Shown: one piece after another, positions 9,683 through 18,338 of the stretch | Position numbering within the stretch: the stretch's first letter is position 1 | Layout of the letters: each line of letters begins with the position of its first letter | NCBI GenBank assembly: GCA_041395505.1 | Contig: JAWLAG010000001.1 | Span: 620,001-684,000, forward strand | Reading direction: 5' to 3' | DNA length: 64,000 bases | Origin: Steroidobacteraceae bacterium | GTDB taxonomy: Bacteria > Pseudomonadota > Gammaproteobacteria > Steroidobacterales > Steroidobacteraceae | Made by a program: the position numbers and the translations under genes | The notes under the pieces: model-generated | Database searches by the model: none | Told to the model about the DNA's origin: nothing | Seen by the model: the letters and a program-made list of their open reading frames with translations, nothing else

Positions 9683-10762
9683 ATGGCTGAAACGACACGA
9701 CAGCACTCGCGCCGAGCGAGGCGAGGGCAAGACGACGCACGGCCGCTGACGCGCCAGGCGCTGTCGCGTTTGTCCGACGACGAGCTGCTCGATCTTCGTT
9801 TCTGCGATCTGCCCTTGTCCCTGCGCACGGGCCGTCTCGCGCACGCGATCAGGCGGTTGCGCTCCGAGCTCACATCGCGGGGATTGCGTGTGCAGCCACG
9901 CATCTGGATCGCGGACGAGTGGTTCACACCGGATGGCATCGTGGGCTTCGCGGTGCCGTTTTATCTGGCTCATCCGCGACTCGCCCGGCTCGAGCGCCGC
10001 ATGATGGGCGAAGTCGAAGGCGGCAATGGCAGCTGGCTCATGCGCATCCTGCGCCACGAGACCGGTCATGCCATCGACAATGCCTTCCGGTTGCGCCGGC
10101 GCCGTCGTTGTCGCGACGTGTTCGGACCCGCAAGTCGTCCGTATCCGGACCGTTATCGCGCGAGGCCGGGCAGCCGCCGCTACGTGCAGCATCTGGGTGA
10201 CTGGTACGCCCAGGCGCATCCGACCGAGGATTTCGCCGAGACCTTTGCAGTCTGGCTGCAGCCGCGTTCGCGTTGGCGCAGCCAGTACGCCGACTGGCCA
10301 GCGATCGAAAAGCTCGAGTTGATGCAGGAGTTGATGAGCGCCTTGGCGGGGCGCAGTCCCGCTGTGCACAGCGACGAGACAATCGACAGTTTCGCGAGTG
10401 ACCGGCGCACGTTGCGCTCGCATTATCGTCGCAAGCAGGCGCGTTATCGCTTTTTTCGCGCACAGGCGATCGATGATCTGCTGCGCGACAACTTCGCAGT
10501 TGCAGTCGAGGGCGACGCACGCCAGCGTACGGCAGCGTTGTTGCGCAGCGCCCGCGCGTCACTCACGCGGCGGATTGCCGACGAAACCGGCGTGCCGCGC
10601 TATACTGTCCGGCAGATACTGCGCACGGCAATCGAGCGCAGCGACGAATTACGCTTGTGTGTCGATGGTTCGCAACGCGAGGCGCGGCAGGTCGCCGCGG
10701 CCATACTGCGGCGTCTGGTGGTCATTTATTCGCGAGGCGAGAGTTACTCCGTGACTTTATGA
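9683..10762 (+). CDS. Putative zinc-binding metallopeptidase
   Basis: The 359-residue protein has an HExxH zinc motif, HETGH at residues 125-129, followed about 60 residues later by EDFAETFAVWL, whose glutamate is the likely third zinc ligand. This is the arrangement of uncharacterised bacterial zinc-peptidase-like proteins. No signal peptide is visible, and the N-terminal 30 residues and the C-terminal third are rich in arginine. The start could be ATG 9665 or ATG 9683; neither has a strong ribosome site. The stop overlaps the ATG of an ATP-grasp gene (ATGA at 10759). A protease and a peptide-forming ligase made from one message suggest a shared peptide or peptidoglycan substrate; this is inference. 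Confidence 0.78.
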   Translation: MAETTRQHSRRARRGQDDARPLTRQALSRLSDDELLDLRFCDLPLSLRTGRLAHAIRRLRSELTSRGLRVQPRIWIADEWFTPDGIVGFAVPFYLAHPRLARLERRMMGEVEGGNGSWLMRILRHETGHAIDNAFRLRRRRRCRDVFGPASRPYPDRYRARPGSRRYVQHLGDWYAQAHPTEDFAETFAVWLQPRSRWRSQYADWPAIEKLELMQELMSALAGRSPAVHSDETIDSFASDRRTLRSHYRRKQARYRFFRAQAIDDLLRDNFAVAVEGDARQRTAALLRSARASLTRRIADETGVPRYTVRQILRTAIERSDELRLCVDGSQREARQVAAAILRRLVVIYSRGESYSVTL

Positions 10763-11787
10763 AGCGGCTGCGCGTGCTCGTAGTCGTACACTCGAGCCTC
10801 GTGCCTCCTGACAGCCTCGACGGTTACTCCGACAAGGAAATCAGCGAGTGGCGTACCGAGTACGATGTCATTTCCACCCTCAAGGCGGCCGGTCACGAAG
10901 TCCGCTGCCTGGGTGTCGCCGACAGCCTCACCGAGCTTCGTAGCGCAATCCAGGACGAAAAGCCCGAGATAGTTTTCAACCTGCTGGAGGAATTCGACGG
11001 CATCGTCACCTACGACCAGCACGTCGTCGGTTTCCTCGAGCTGATGCGCCAACCCTACACGGGCTGCAATCCCCGCGGATTGCTGCTGTCGAGGGACAAG
11101 TTCCTGTGCAAGCAGCTGTTCGCCTATCACCGCATTTCCTCGCCGCAGTTCGCGGTCTACCGGCGCGGCCAGCGCGTCACGGTGCCGAAGCGTGTCAAGT
11201 TCCCGCTGTTCGTCAAATCGATCCAGGACGATGCATCGCTCGGCATCGCCCAGGCCTCGGTGGTGGAGAGTGCGGCGGAGCTGCGCGAGCGCGTGCAGTT
11301 CGTGCACGAGCAGATCGGTTCGGATGCGATCGTCGAGCAATACATCGAGGGGCGCGAACTTTATGTCGGTGTGATCGGCAACGAACGCCTGACCTGCCTG
11401 CCGGTGTGGGAGATGGTTTTCGGATCGCTTCCCCAGGCACTGCCGGCGATCGCAACGCGCAAGGTGAAATGGGACAAGCGTTACCAGAGCAAATACGGCA
11501 TCACGACTCACGCCGCGGCGGATCTGCCCGCAGCAGTGGAGGACCGGCTCGCGCGCACCAGCCGGCGTATCTATCGAGCCCTTGGTCTGTCGGGTTATGC
11601 GCGCATGGATTTCCGGCTCGATCGCGATGGCCAGATCTATGTACTCGAAGCCAATGCCAATCCGAACCTCGAGGCTGACGAGGATTTCGCCCAGTCGGCG
11701 CTGGCAATTGGTACCCGCTACAAGGATCTGCTCGACAAGATCCTTTCTCTCGGACTCTCATACAAGGCAGAATGGCGCAATGTCTGA
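10759..11787 (+). CDS. ATP-grasp enzyme, D-alanine-D-alanine ligase-like
   Basis: The 342-residue protein has the three-domain ATP-grasp layout. An N-terminal domain carries NLLEEFDG and YTGCNPRGLLLSRDK. The central ATP-binding domain contains FPLFVKSIQDDASLGI and VEQYIEGRELYVGVIG. The C-terminal magnesium site is ARMDFRLDRDGQIYVLEANANPN. These resemble Ddl, but the final block reads EANANPNL where Ddl has EVNTxPG. The family joins a carboxylate to an amine through an acyl phosphate; the partner molecules here are unknown. It overlaps the metallopeptidase stop by 4 bases and the next gene by 8 bases, so all three are tightly coupled. Calling it the housekeeping Ddl is unsafe because no cell-wall cluster is present. 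Confidence 0.82.
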   Translation: MKRLRVLVVVHSSLVPPDSLDGYSDKEISEWRTEYDVISTLKAAGHEVRCLGVADSLTELRSAIQDEKPEIVFNLLEEFDGIVTYDQHVVGFLELMRQPYTGCNPRGLLLSRDKFLCKQLFAYHRISSPQFAVYRRGQRVTVPKRVKFPLFVKSIQDDASLGIAQASVVESAAELRERVQFVHEQIGSDAIVEQYIEGRELYVGVIGNERLTCLPVWEMVFGSLPQALPAIATRKVKWDKRYQSKYGITTHAAADLPAAVEDRLARTSRRIYRALGLSGYARMDFRLDRDGQIYVLEANANPNLEADEDFAQSALAIGTRYKDLLDKILSLGLSYKAEWRNV

Positions 11788-12448
11788 CATCGCCCGGCGC
11801 GCGTTGCGCGTATTGACACTAGGTCTTGCCGGTGCGCTTGCCGCCGGCTGCGCCAATCAGCAGGAGCTCGGTCGCGAGCAGCTCGCGCAATTGCTCACCT
11901 GGTATCCGGGCCAGTATGACAATCGCGCCCAGTTCGAGGCGCAGGGCAGCGCTAAGCGCCGCGAGCACATCGTCCTGCACATTCAACGCATTTACGCACC
12001 GCGCATCGGCCGCAATGTGTATTTCGAGCGCGAGCTGTCGGCGGACAATCCCGAGCGCATGGTGGGCGAGCGCATCGTCTCCTTCGACGTGGCCGACGAT
12101 GGACGCATCGTGCAATCTCAGTACCGGTTCACCGACCCGGGCCGATGGCGCGGCGCCGCGTCGAACCCCGACATGTTCAAGGCGCTCATCGACACCGACT
12201 TCGAACCCCTGTCGGGTTGCGAGCTCGAGTGGCAGCGGCGCGACGAGCTGTTCGTCGGCGAGAACGACCGCAAACGCTGTCGCGCAACTTCATCGAGCAC
12301 GGGCGAAACGATGTTGGTCGAGCAGCGTGCTGAGCTTGGCGTCGATGAACTCGCGCTCGGCGAGATCAGTTTCGATGCGGCGGGCAGGTTGGTCGCCGGT
12401 GATCCGAACGACCCGTTCTTCCGCTTCCAGAAAATGCACGCCCGCTAG
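11780..12448 (+). CDS. CpcT/CpeT-family lipoprotein
   Basis: The 222-residue product begins with a lipoprotein signal peptide (LTLGLAGALAAGC, lipidation at Cys24) and then matches the CpeT/CpcT fold: LLTWYPGQYDNRAQ near the N-terminus, conserved QRIYAPRIG and YFERELSADNP, and SGCELEWQRR. In cyanobacteria these proteins attach bilins to phycobiliproteins, but heterotrophic bacteria carry lipoprotein versions of unknown role that probably bind a hydrophobic ligand in their beta-barrel. The start overlaps the ATP-grasp gene by 8 bases, making it the third gene of a coupled operon. The stop lies inside a 7-bp hairpin. Confidence 0.82.
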   Translation: MSDIARRALRVLTLGLAGALAAGCANQQELGREQLAQLLTWYPGQYDNRAQFEAQGSAKRREHIVLHIQRIYAPRIGRNVYFERELSADNPERMVGERIVSFDVADDGRIVQSQYRFTDPGRWRGAASNPDMFKALIDTDFEPLSGCELEWQRRDELFVGENDRKRCRATSSSTGETMLVEQRAELGVDELALGEISFDAAGRLVAGDPNDPFFRFQKMHAR

Positions 12449-12456
12449 CGCGGGCG
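12439..12456. terminator. Hairpin between convergent genes
   Basis: A perfect 7-bp stem CGCCCGC/GCGGGCG with loop TAGC spans the CpeT stop codon. It lies between convergent genes. A weakly T-rich stretch follows on the plus side (GTATTCATTT) but there is no real T-run, so terminator function is only plausible. Confidence 0.4.
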
Positions 12457-12460
12457 GTAT

Positions 12461-14509
12461 TCATTTGAGATGGCGATCGAGCCAGGCGAGCACCTCACCG
12501 TACCACTGCACGCTGTTCGCGGGCTTCAAGACCCAGTGGTTCTCATCCGGGAAGAACAGGAGACGGCTCTCGATGCCCCGTCGCTGCAAGGCCGTGAAGG
12601 TCGCGAGACCCTGGGTATAGGGCACGCGATAGTCGTTGCGGCCGTGTGATACCAGCATGGGCGTGCGCCAGTTTTCGACGAGACTGGCGGGGTTGTATTT
12701 TTCGTAGTTGCCGGGGACCGCGAAGTACGGCCCACCGTTCTCCCATTCCGGAAACCACAGTTCCTCGGTGCTGTAGTACATGCTGCGCTGGTCGAAAATT
12801 CCGGCGTGATTGACGATGCAGCGAAATCGATCCGGCCACTTGCCCGCGATCCAGTTCTGCATGAAACCGCCATACGAGGCGCCGAGCGAGCAGACTTGAT
12901 CACCATCGAGCCACACGAAGCGCTCGAGCGCTGCCGCCAGGCCTTTTTGCAGATCCTCTAGAGGCTTGTCACCCCAGTCACCGCTGATCGAATCGGTGAA
13001 TGCCTGGCCGTAGCCCGTCGAGCCGTGAAAGTCGATCATCACCACGCCATAGCCGCCACCAGCGAAAACCTGTGCATTCCAGCGATCGTTCCAGATGTTC
13101 TGAAAACTCCCCTGCGGGCCACCGTGAACGACGAAAGCGACCGGGAAGCGCTTGCCCTCGGTATAGCCATGGGGCCTGACGACATAGCCATGAACAGTCT
13201 CGTTGTTCCAGCCGCTGAAAGTGAACGGCTCGGCAGCCCCGAGCGAAATACCGGCGAGGCGATCGTCATTGACCGTGCTCAGCCGCGTCGCCGGCCCCCG
13301 GCCGAGCCAATAGAGGTCGGCCGGATGCACGAGTGAGCCCTGGGTCACGATGATGCCACGCGGACCCGCCGTGAAGCCGCCGACCTGGCCGTCACCGGTG
13401 AGCGCGGTGACCTTGCCGCTGCCGATGTCGACCTTGAACAGGCGATGTTGCCCCAGGTCGTCGGCGACGGCGAGCAGGCTCTTGCCATCGGTGCCACGGG
13501 CGAGTGTCGATACGGAACGATCCCATTGCGGCGCGACTTCACGCGTCTTGCCGCTGCGCTCGCGCAGCATGATACCGAACCGGTCTGACTCGAATCCGGG
13601 CCGGCGCATTGCCAGGTAGGCGAGATCGCCATTGGCAAGGTACACGGGTTCGCTGTCCCAGGCAGGATTGTCGGCGGTGAGATTGCGGGGCGCCCCGCCG
13701 CCGGCGGCGTCGACCTCGTAGAGATCGAAGTTGGTCGACCAGGCCTCGCTGGCATTCGCGAGCCGCGCGCTGAATATGACACGTTCGCCGTCATTCGACA
13801 GCGTGTATTCCTCATCGCCGCCGAAAGGGCGCGATGGCACGTTGGCCGCCACGGCGGCAGACAAAGCAACCGGCTGCGAGAGTCTCCCATCCGCGCCAAT
13901 CACCGCGCCGAAGAGCTGCGAGCGCTTGCCGTCATCCCAACTGTCCCAGTGGCGCACGAACAGCTGATCGTGTATCTCGCCGGTCGCTTGCTTCGCCGTG
14001 TCTTGTTTGCTGCGCTCCGCGGTGCAAGCGAGGTCGGCGCAGTCGGGATACACATCGAGGCTCATCACCACCCGCGAACCGACCGGCGCCAGTTTGAAGG
14101 TGCCGACATCGACCGGCAGCGAGGACACTGCCTGCGCTTCGCCTCCCCTCGGGGAGATTCGCCACAGCTGCGTGCTGCCAGAGCGCGCCGAGAGGAAATA
14201 CAGATAATTGCCATCCGCCGCCCAGCGCGGGCTCGTGTCGTTGGCCGGGTCGGCCGTAAGGCGCCGCGCCGGCGCGGATTTCTGCGTGAGGTCCTGCAGC
14301 CAGATATCGGAGCGCCGCTTGTTGGCCGCCTGGTCGAGTTCGCTCACGACATAGGCCAGCCAGCGTCCGTCGGCCGACAGCTGCGGATCGCTGATGCGCG
14401 CAAGGCCGACCAGGTCGGCTGCGGTAAAGGCGCGGCCCGCGGCGCCGGCGGCTGACACGCCCGCGGCCGCGCTCAGCACCATCAGGACATGGCTCGGCTG
14501 GATACGCAT
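12461..14509 (-). CDS. S9-family prolyl oligopeptidase-like peptidase
   Basis: This 682-residue secreted serine peptidase is of the acylaminoacyl-peptidase/DPP-IV type. A signal peptide (VLMVLSAAAGVSAAGAAG) precedes a beta-propeller with repeated WD40/TolB-like blades (PQLSADGRWLAYV, SPRWAADGNYLYFL). The C-terminal alpha/beta-hydrolase domain has catalytic Ser545 in GASYGGF, Asp626 in GRNDYRVP and His658 in DENHW. The start at 14509 is fixed by the signal peptide and by GGGAG upstream; the frame runs open for 175 further codons with no family resemblance. It probably trims peptides in the periplasm. It is divergent from the HAD gene with a 44-base gap holding both promoters. Confidence 0.92.
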   Translation of the reverse strand: MRIQPSHVLMVLSAAAGVSAAGAAGRAFTAADLVGLARISDPQLSADGRWLAYVVSELDQAANKRRSDIWLQDLTQKSAPARRLTADPANDTSPRWAADGNYLYFLSARSGSTQLWRISPRGGEAQAVSSLPVDVGTFKLAPVGSRVVMSLDVYPDCADLACTAERSKQDTAKQATGEIHDQLFVRHWDSWDDGKRSQLFGAVIGADGRLSQPVALSAAVAANVPSRPFGGDEEYTLSNDGERVIFSARLANASEAWSTNFDLYEVDAAGGGAPRNLTADNPAWDSEPVYLANGDLAYLAMRRPGFESDRFGIMLRERSGKTREVAPQWDRSVSTLARGTDGKSLLAVADDLGQHRLFKVDIGSGKVTALTGDGQVGGFTAGPRGIIVTQGSLVHPADLYWLGRGPATRLSTVNDDRLAGISLGAAEPFTFSGWNNETVHGYVVRPHGYTEGKRFPVAFVVHGGPQGSFQNIWNDRWNAQVFAGGGYGVVMIDFHGSTGYGQAFTDSISGDWGDKPLEDLQKGLAAALERFVWLDGDQVCSLGASYGGFMQNWIAGKWPDRFRCIVNHAGIFDQRSMYYSTEELWFPEWENGGPYFAVPGNYEKYNPASLVENWRTPMLVSHGRNDYRVPYTQGLATFTALQRRGIESRLLFFPDENHWVLKPANSVQWYGEVLAWLDRHLK

Positions 14510-14553
14510 GGTCAATCTCCCGGATTCGTATTGCCGATAGTTTACGCTAGCGT

Positions 14554-15240
14554 ATGCGCGGCGAGTTACGGGCCATCTGTTTCGATCTCGACAACACCTT
14601 CTGGGACGCCTGGCCGGTGCTCGAGCGGGCCGAGCAATGCCTGCAGGACTGGCTGCTCGCGAATATGCCGCGCCTGGCCGCGCGTTATCCACTCGCCGCG
14701 CAGCGCGATCAGCGTCTGCAGCTCGCGCGGGCAAATCCGCGACATGCGCATGATGTGACCTGGTTGCGCAGCGAATCCTTGCGCCGGCTGGCTGTCGAAT
14801 GCGGCTATGGCGCCGATCTCGCCGCGGCCGCTTTCGCCGTCTTCCTCGCCGAACGCCAACGTGTGGAGATCTACACCGATGTCCACCTCGCCCTGCCGCG
14901 ACTGCATGGCCGGATGCGCCTTGCGACATTGACCAACGGTAATGCCGACCTCGAAGCGATCGGACTCGCCGGGTACTTCGAGCAGGTCCTGACGGCGCGC
15001 GATGTGGGCGCCGCGAAGCCCGATGCCGAAGCATTTCTCGCGGCAGCGAACCGGCTTGGCATTGAACCCGCGCGTATCGCCTATGTTGGCGATGAGCCGA
15101 TGGTCGATGTGGTAGGCGCCCGCGCGGCCGGCATGCGCGCGGTATGGATCAATCGACTGGACAAGCGCTGGCCGGAGGAGCTGGTTCCGCCCGATCTGCA
15201 GGTCCGCGACCTCGATGAACTCGCGGACCTGCTGTTGTGA
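14554..15240 (+). CDS. HAD-superfamily hydrolase (YigB-like phosphatase)
   Basis: The 228-residue protein has all four HAD motifs. The nucleophile and acid pair D11/D13 is in CFDLDNTFWD, motif II threonine in LATLTNGN, motif III lysine in AAKPDAEAF, and motif IV in YVGDEPMVDVVGARAAGM. The helical cap inserted after motif I places it in the HAD-IA subclass, close to YigB-type 5-amino-6-(5-phosphoribitylamino)uracil phosphatases and general phosphoglycolate-like phosphatases. The substrate cannot be assigned. It is cytoplasmic, transcribed divergently from the S9 peptidase, and convergent with the P460-like gene 9 bases away. Confidence 0.88.
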   Translation: MRGELRAICFDLDNTFWDAWPVLERAEQCLQDWLLANMPRLAARYPLAAQRDQRLQLARANPRHAHDVTWLRSESLRRLAVECGYGADLAAAAFAVFLAERQRVEIYTDVHLALPRLHGRMRLATLTNGNADLEAIGLAGYFEQVLTARDVGAAKPDAEAFLAAANRLGIEPARIAYVGDEPMVDVVGARAAGMRAVWINRLDKRWPEELVPPDLQVRDLDELADLLL

Positions 15241-15249
15241 CAACGAGCG

Positions 15250-15726
15250 TCAGTCACGAATCGCGCTGAAGAGATAGTTCGTCTTGCTTTGTGCGGCATG
15301 GCAGCCAAAGCAGGCTTGTGCGGCATTGTCCGCGACGACGCGTCGATCACGCGCACCCTGCGCAAAACCCTCGAAACCCCAACCGCCGGTTGCGGCGTAG
15401 CGCGCGCGATTCCGGTGCATAACCCCCAGCACCTTACGGTCGCCCTCGACGATTGCGCCGCCTTGCTCGTGCGCGTCCAAAAGATCGAAAACGATAACCG
15501 CGCCATCGGCGAAGTGTCCGCTGCGATAGCCGGCCACGGCTTTTGTATTTGCGTACAGATGGTGAATACCGCCGAAACTCGAATAGAGCGGATGGCCTTC
15601 TTCGATAACCATGCTCTTGATATGGCGCCAACTGCGATAGTCGGCCGGGTAGGGCACCTCGGTGCCGCTGCCGGCGAGGCTGGCCGTCGCAACGAGCAAT
15701 GCCGCTGTCCACAGGTATTTGTTCAT
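15250..15726 (-). CDS. Cytochrome P460-family protein
   Basis: The 158-residue product has a signal peptide (YLWTAALLVATASLAGS) and a single c-type haem motif CFGCH at residues 139-143 near the C-terminus. The middle (YRSWRHIKSMVI, HHLYANTKAVAGYR, FADGAVIVFDLLDA) matches the cytochrome P460 fold; known members oxidise hydroxylamine or bind NO in the periplasm. The start is supported by GAGG 9 bases upstream. It is divergent from an HxlR regulator, with about 110 bases between them. No cytochrome c maturation or nitrogen-oxidation genes are nearby, so detoxification rather than nitrification is my guess. Confidence 0.8.
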   Translation of the reverse strand: MNKYLWTAALLVATASLAGSGTEVPYPADYRSWRHIKSMVIEEGHPLYSSFGGIHHLYANTKAVAGYRSGHFADGAVIVFDLLDAHEQGGAIVEGDRKVLGVMHRNRARYAATGGWGFEGFAQGARDRRVVADNAAQACFGCHAAQSKTNYLFSAIRD

Positions 15727-15834
15727 GGGCTTGTACCTCGATGATGCTAGGATGGAACGGCAAGCGTAGTCGCGCCCCTGCAACCGCAATAGTCCGCGCG
15801 CAACGGTGCGGTACGTACTTTCCGGTGCAACTTG

Positions 15835-16200
15835 ATGTCGTCCCAGAAAAAAATTAAGGCAACCGATCCTTCCCCTGTGGCTCGCATGGTGGAAGATGTG
15901 GTCGGTTGCAAGTGGTCGTTATGCGTGCTCGACCTGGTCAGCCGCGGTATCAATCGTCCTGGCGCAATGCAGCGCAGTGTTGTTGGCCTCAGCACGAAGG
16001 TCCTGAACGAAAGACTCCGCAAATTGGTGCGCTTCGGTGTTCTCGAGCGTCAGGCATTCGCCGAAGTACCGCCGCGCGTCGAGTACCACCTGACAGATCT
16101 GGGCGTCCGCTTTCGCGGACTCCTGGATGCGATCGAGGAACTCGAGCGTGACTTTCCGCGCCGCGCATTGGCGGCGAAACCGCTGCGCAGGCGCGGCTGA
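15835..16200 (+). CDS. HxlR-family winged-helix transcriptional regulator
   Basis: The 121-residue protein has the HxlR layout. An N-terminal Cys lies in DVVGCKWSLCVLDL, a common redox-sensing position. It is followed by the recognition region LSTKVLNERLRKLVRFGVLER and the wing PPRVEYHLTDLG. The predecessor codon is TTG, but ATG 15835 is the more likely start. Members sense aldehydes, quinones or oxidants and usually control a divergent neighbour, so the cytochrome P460 gene is the natural target; both promoters would share the 108-base gap. The gene is convergent with the MFS gene, 12 bases away. Confidence 0.87.
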   Translation: MSSQKKIKATDPSPVARMVEDVVGCKWSLCVLDLVSRGINRPGAMQRSVVGLSTKVLNERLRKLVRFGVLERQAFAEVPPRVEYHLTDLGVRFRGLLDAIEELERDFPRRALAAKPLRRRG

Positions 16201-16212
16201 AATCAACGGCTA

Positions 16213-17547
16213 TCAGTCCGGCAAGGCCCGGCCGCGCGTTTCGATCACGATGAAGGGCGAGAGCAGGAGCATTGCGAGCGGAATCAGCGCGACCCATTGC
16301 AGGGTGTCGAGCAGCACAGCGCTCGCGCCACCGGCACGCGCTGCCACTGCGCCAACGACCAACGGACCTGCGGCCGCAACAACCCGCCCGACGTTATAGA
16401 CAAAGCCACTGCCGATGCCGCGCAACCGCGTAGGAAACAACTCCGGCAGGTAGAACACATAGGTGCTGAATATTCCGTAGACTCCGGCGCCGACACCGAA
16501 GAGCAGCTTCATCCGCACCGGCGCTGAAATATCAAGGCCGAAGGCAGCGAGCAGAGCAAGCGCCGAGAAACCGAAATAAAGCATGTACATCGGCCGCCGG
16601 CCGAAGAGCTTGGCGAGCGGAATGGCGGCGAACGTGCCGATCAGGCCGCCGAAATTGAACGCATTGGATGCGCTCGCCTTCCAGCTCTCGGCGAGCAGGC
16701 GGGCCGCGGTCGCATCCAGTTGATGGGCCGCCGCGTATTCGCCGGCGAGCGTCGCGCCGAGCAGCGGCAGGAACGCATTGCAGGCCCACCAGGTCAGCAG
16801 GCCGGAAATCGACAGCGCGAATCCACACAGTGTCGCCCGGCGCATGCCCGGGGCGAACAGCTGGGCGAAGGAGGCTCGCGGCGCGCTCCGTTGACGCCGC
16901 CAGTGCTCGCTTTCGCGCACGAAGCTGCGGATCAGCAGCACCAGGAGCACGGGCGCGAGTCCGCAGAGGAAAACGTAGCGCCATGATTGCTGCGGTTGGT
17001 CGGCAAACCACACGCCCGCGACCTGGTAGTTGACGACGCTCGCGAGCACGATGCCAAGTGGCGATGCGGTCTGCAGCAGTGTGCCGGCCTCGACCCTGCG
17101 CGACTCCGGTACGGTCTCCGCGACCAGGATGGCGCCGACAGCCCACTCGCCACCGATGCCGAGGCTCGCCAGCGCGCGGAAGACCACCAGCTGTGTGATA
17201 TCGGTCGCGGCGGCGCACAAGGTGGTCCCCAGGGCATAAAGAGCGATGGTGATCAGCAGCGCGCGCTGCCGGCCATGACGATCGGCAACCCAGCCGAACA
17301 GTACGCCACCGCCCGCCCATCCGACCAACAGCAGTGCCGAGAGCAAACCAGTCCAGAAAACCGTTGCTTCACGGGCCGCTGGCGATCCGGCGGGCAGTTG
17401 CAGCAGCGCCGGTATGCAGTTCGGTGCCACGAAGTTGAAAAGCAGCGCGTCGAAAACGTCGAAGCCCCAGCCGGCCCAGGCAGCAATCAGCACCAGCCAC
17501 TGGTAGGAAGTGAGATCGAGCCAGCGTCGTGTGGGAGCGTCACTCAT
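16213..17547 (-). CDS. MFS transporter, metabolite:H+ symporter type
   Basis: The 444-residue protein has twelve predicted membrane segments. The MFS motif A is present between TM2 and TM3 (GWVADRHGRQRAL) and a related motif in the second half (PLAKLFGRRPMYML). The TM1 region WAGWGFDVFDALLFNF and the TM4-5 block ALASLGIGGEWAVGAILVAE are typical of the aromatic-acid/lactate/sialate symporter branch of sugar-porter-like MFS proteins. The likely substrate is a carboxylate, not resolved further. Start 17547 is chosen because earlier in-frame codons encode a polar, non-family stretch. The HxlR gene ends 12 bases away on the opposite strand. Confidence 0.88.
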   Translation of the reverse strand: MSDAPTRRWLDLTSYQWLVLIAAWAGWGFDVFDALLFNFVAPNCIPALLQLPAGSPAAREATVFWTGLLSALLLVGWAGGGVLFGWVADRHGRQRALLITIALYALGTTLCAAATDITQLVVFRALASLGIGGEWAVGAILVAETVPESRRVEAGTLLQTASPLGIVLASVVNYQVAGVWFADQPQQSWRYVFLCGLAPVLLVLLIRSFVRESEHWRRQRSAPRASFAQLFAPGMRRATLCGFALSISGLLTWWACNAFLPLLGATLAGEYAAAHQLDATAARLLAESWKASASNAFNFGGLIGTFAAIPLAKLFGRRPMYMLYFGFSALALLAAFGLDISAPVRMKLLFGVGAGVYGIFSTYVFYLPELFPTRLRGIGSGFVYNVGRVVAAAGPLVVGAVAARAGGASAVLLDTLQWVALIPLAMLLLSPFIVIETRGRALPD

Positions 17548-17720
17548 GCGCCATCGCCCGGCACTCGCATGCCGGCACTGCCAATCGTTTTTGTTGAACC
17601 AGGCCGCAATCTTCACACATGGCGCCGCTTTCATGGCCGGAAATTGCTGCCCGGGTCACAGACCGGGTGCAGACGACGCGCTCAACTGCCGATGACTTCA
17701 TTGCAGGAGGCGTCGACCCT

Positions 17721-18329
17721 ATGACCGTCAAGAGGGTTCCAAATCTGCAGGAATACTTTCGCGATGCCGTGCATTCGGCACTGCAGAATCAGCATGTCGA
17801 TGTGCAGGACCACACCGAGTACTACCTGGTCAATCTGCTGACGCTGTTCGCACGTAGCGAAGCACTGTTTGTCGAAGGATCGGACGGACCACGAATTCCG
17901 CCGCTGGTGGTGATGTTGACCCAGGCGCTCGAGGCGCAGACGCGACAGGAAAAATTTCGCGGCCTACAGCGCCTCGGCGATGTGTCACTGTTCATGGCCG
18001 GCTTCTTCGCGCACGGCTTTGCCCGCAAGCTCGTCGATATCGACTATCACATTTCCATGGGCGGTCATGCGTATGCCACGCTCGCGCAGAATATCGATGG
18101 CCCAAGCGCCGCCGCGCTGCGCGATGTGTTCGCCGAACTGGCTGCCAAATTCCAGCGGCTCGTCGACGCTCTGAACGAAATCAGCGATAGCGCGCGCCAG
18201 TTTTCGGATCAGGACGTGTTGCGCCTCTACGAAGTGTGGCTCAAGACAGGCAGCACGCGAGCGCAAAGCCTGCTCGGCCGGCTCGGCGTCGTGCCGGCAG
18301 AGTCAGCTCGCAGCCGATTCGCCCACTGA
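17721..18329 (+). CDS. Conserved hypothetical protein (first of a pair)
   Basis: I do not recognise a named family for this 202-residue protein. It has no signal peptide and looks largely alpha-helical, with distinctive blocks YYLVNLLTLFARSEALF, FMAGFFAHGFARKLVDIDY and ISMGGHAYATLA. The start is well supported: AGGAGG lies at 17705-17710, ten bases before the ATG. The next gene begins 9 bases after the stop, so the two proteins are probably made together and may interact. The codon usage and the ribosome site mark it as a real gene. Confidence 0.75.
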   Translation: MTVKRVPNLQEYFRDAVHSALQNQHVDVQDHTEYYLVNLLTLFARSEALFVEGSDGPRIPPLVVMLTQALEAQTRQEKFRGLQRLGDVSLFMAGFFAHGFARKLVDIDYHISMGGHAYATLAQNIDGPSAAALRDVFAELAAKFQRLVDALNEISDSARQFSDQDVLRLYEVWLKTGSTRAQSLLGRLGVVPAESARSRFAH

Positions 18330-18338
18330 GGTTGTGCC

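Noticed and set aside
10759..11787. Housekeeping D-alanine-D-alanine ligase (ddl)
   Set aside because: It is outside any mur/fts cluster, and its metal-binding end EANANPNL differs from the Ddl pattern; only the ATP-grasp assignment is supported.
14510..15034. Extension of the S9 peptidase frame by 175 codons
   Set aside because: It would precede a good signal peptide and ribosome site and overlap the divergent HAD gene; the added residues are Arg/Ala-rich noise.
15250..16200. Part of a nitrification or hydroxylamine pathway
   Set aside because: Only a single P460-like gene and a regulator are present, with no hydroxylamine oxidoreductase or cytochrome partners.
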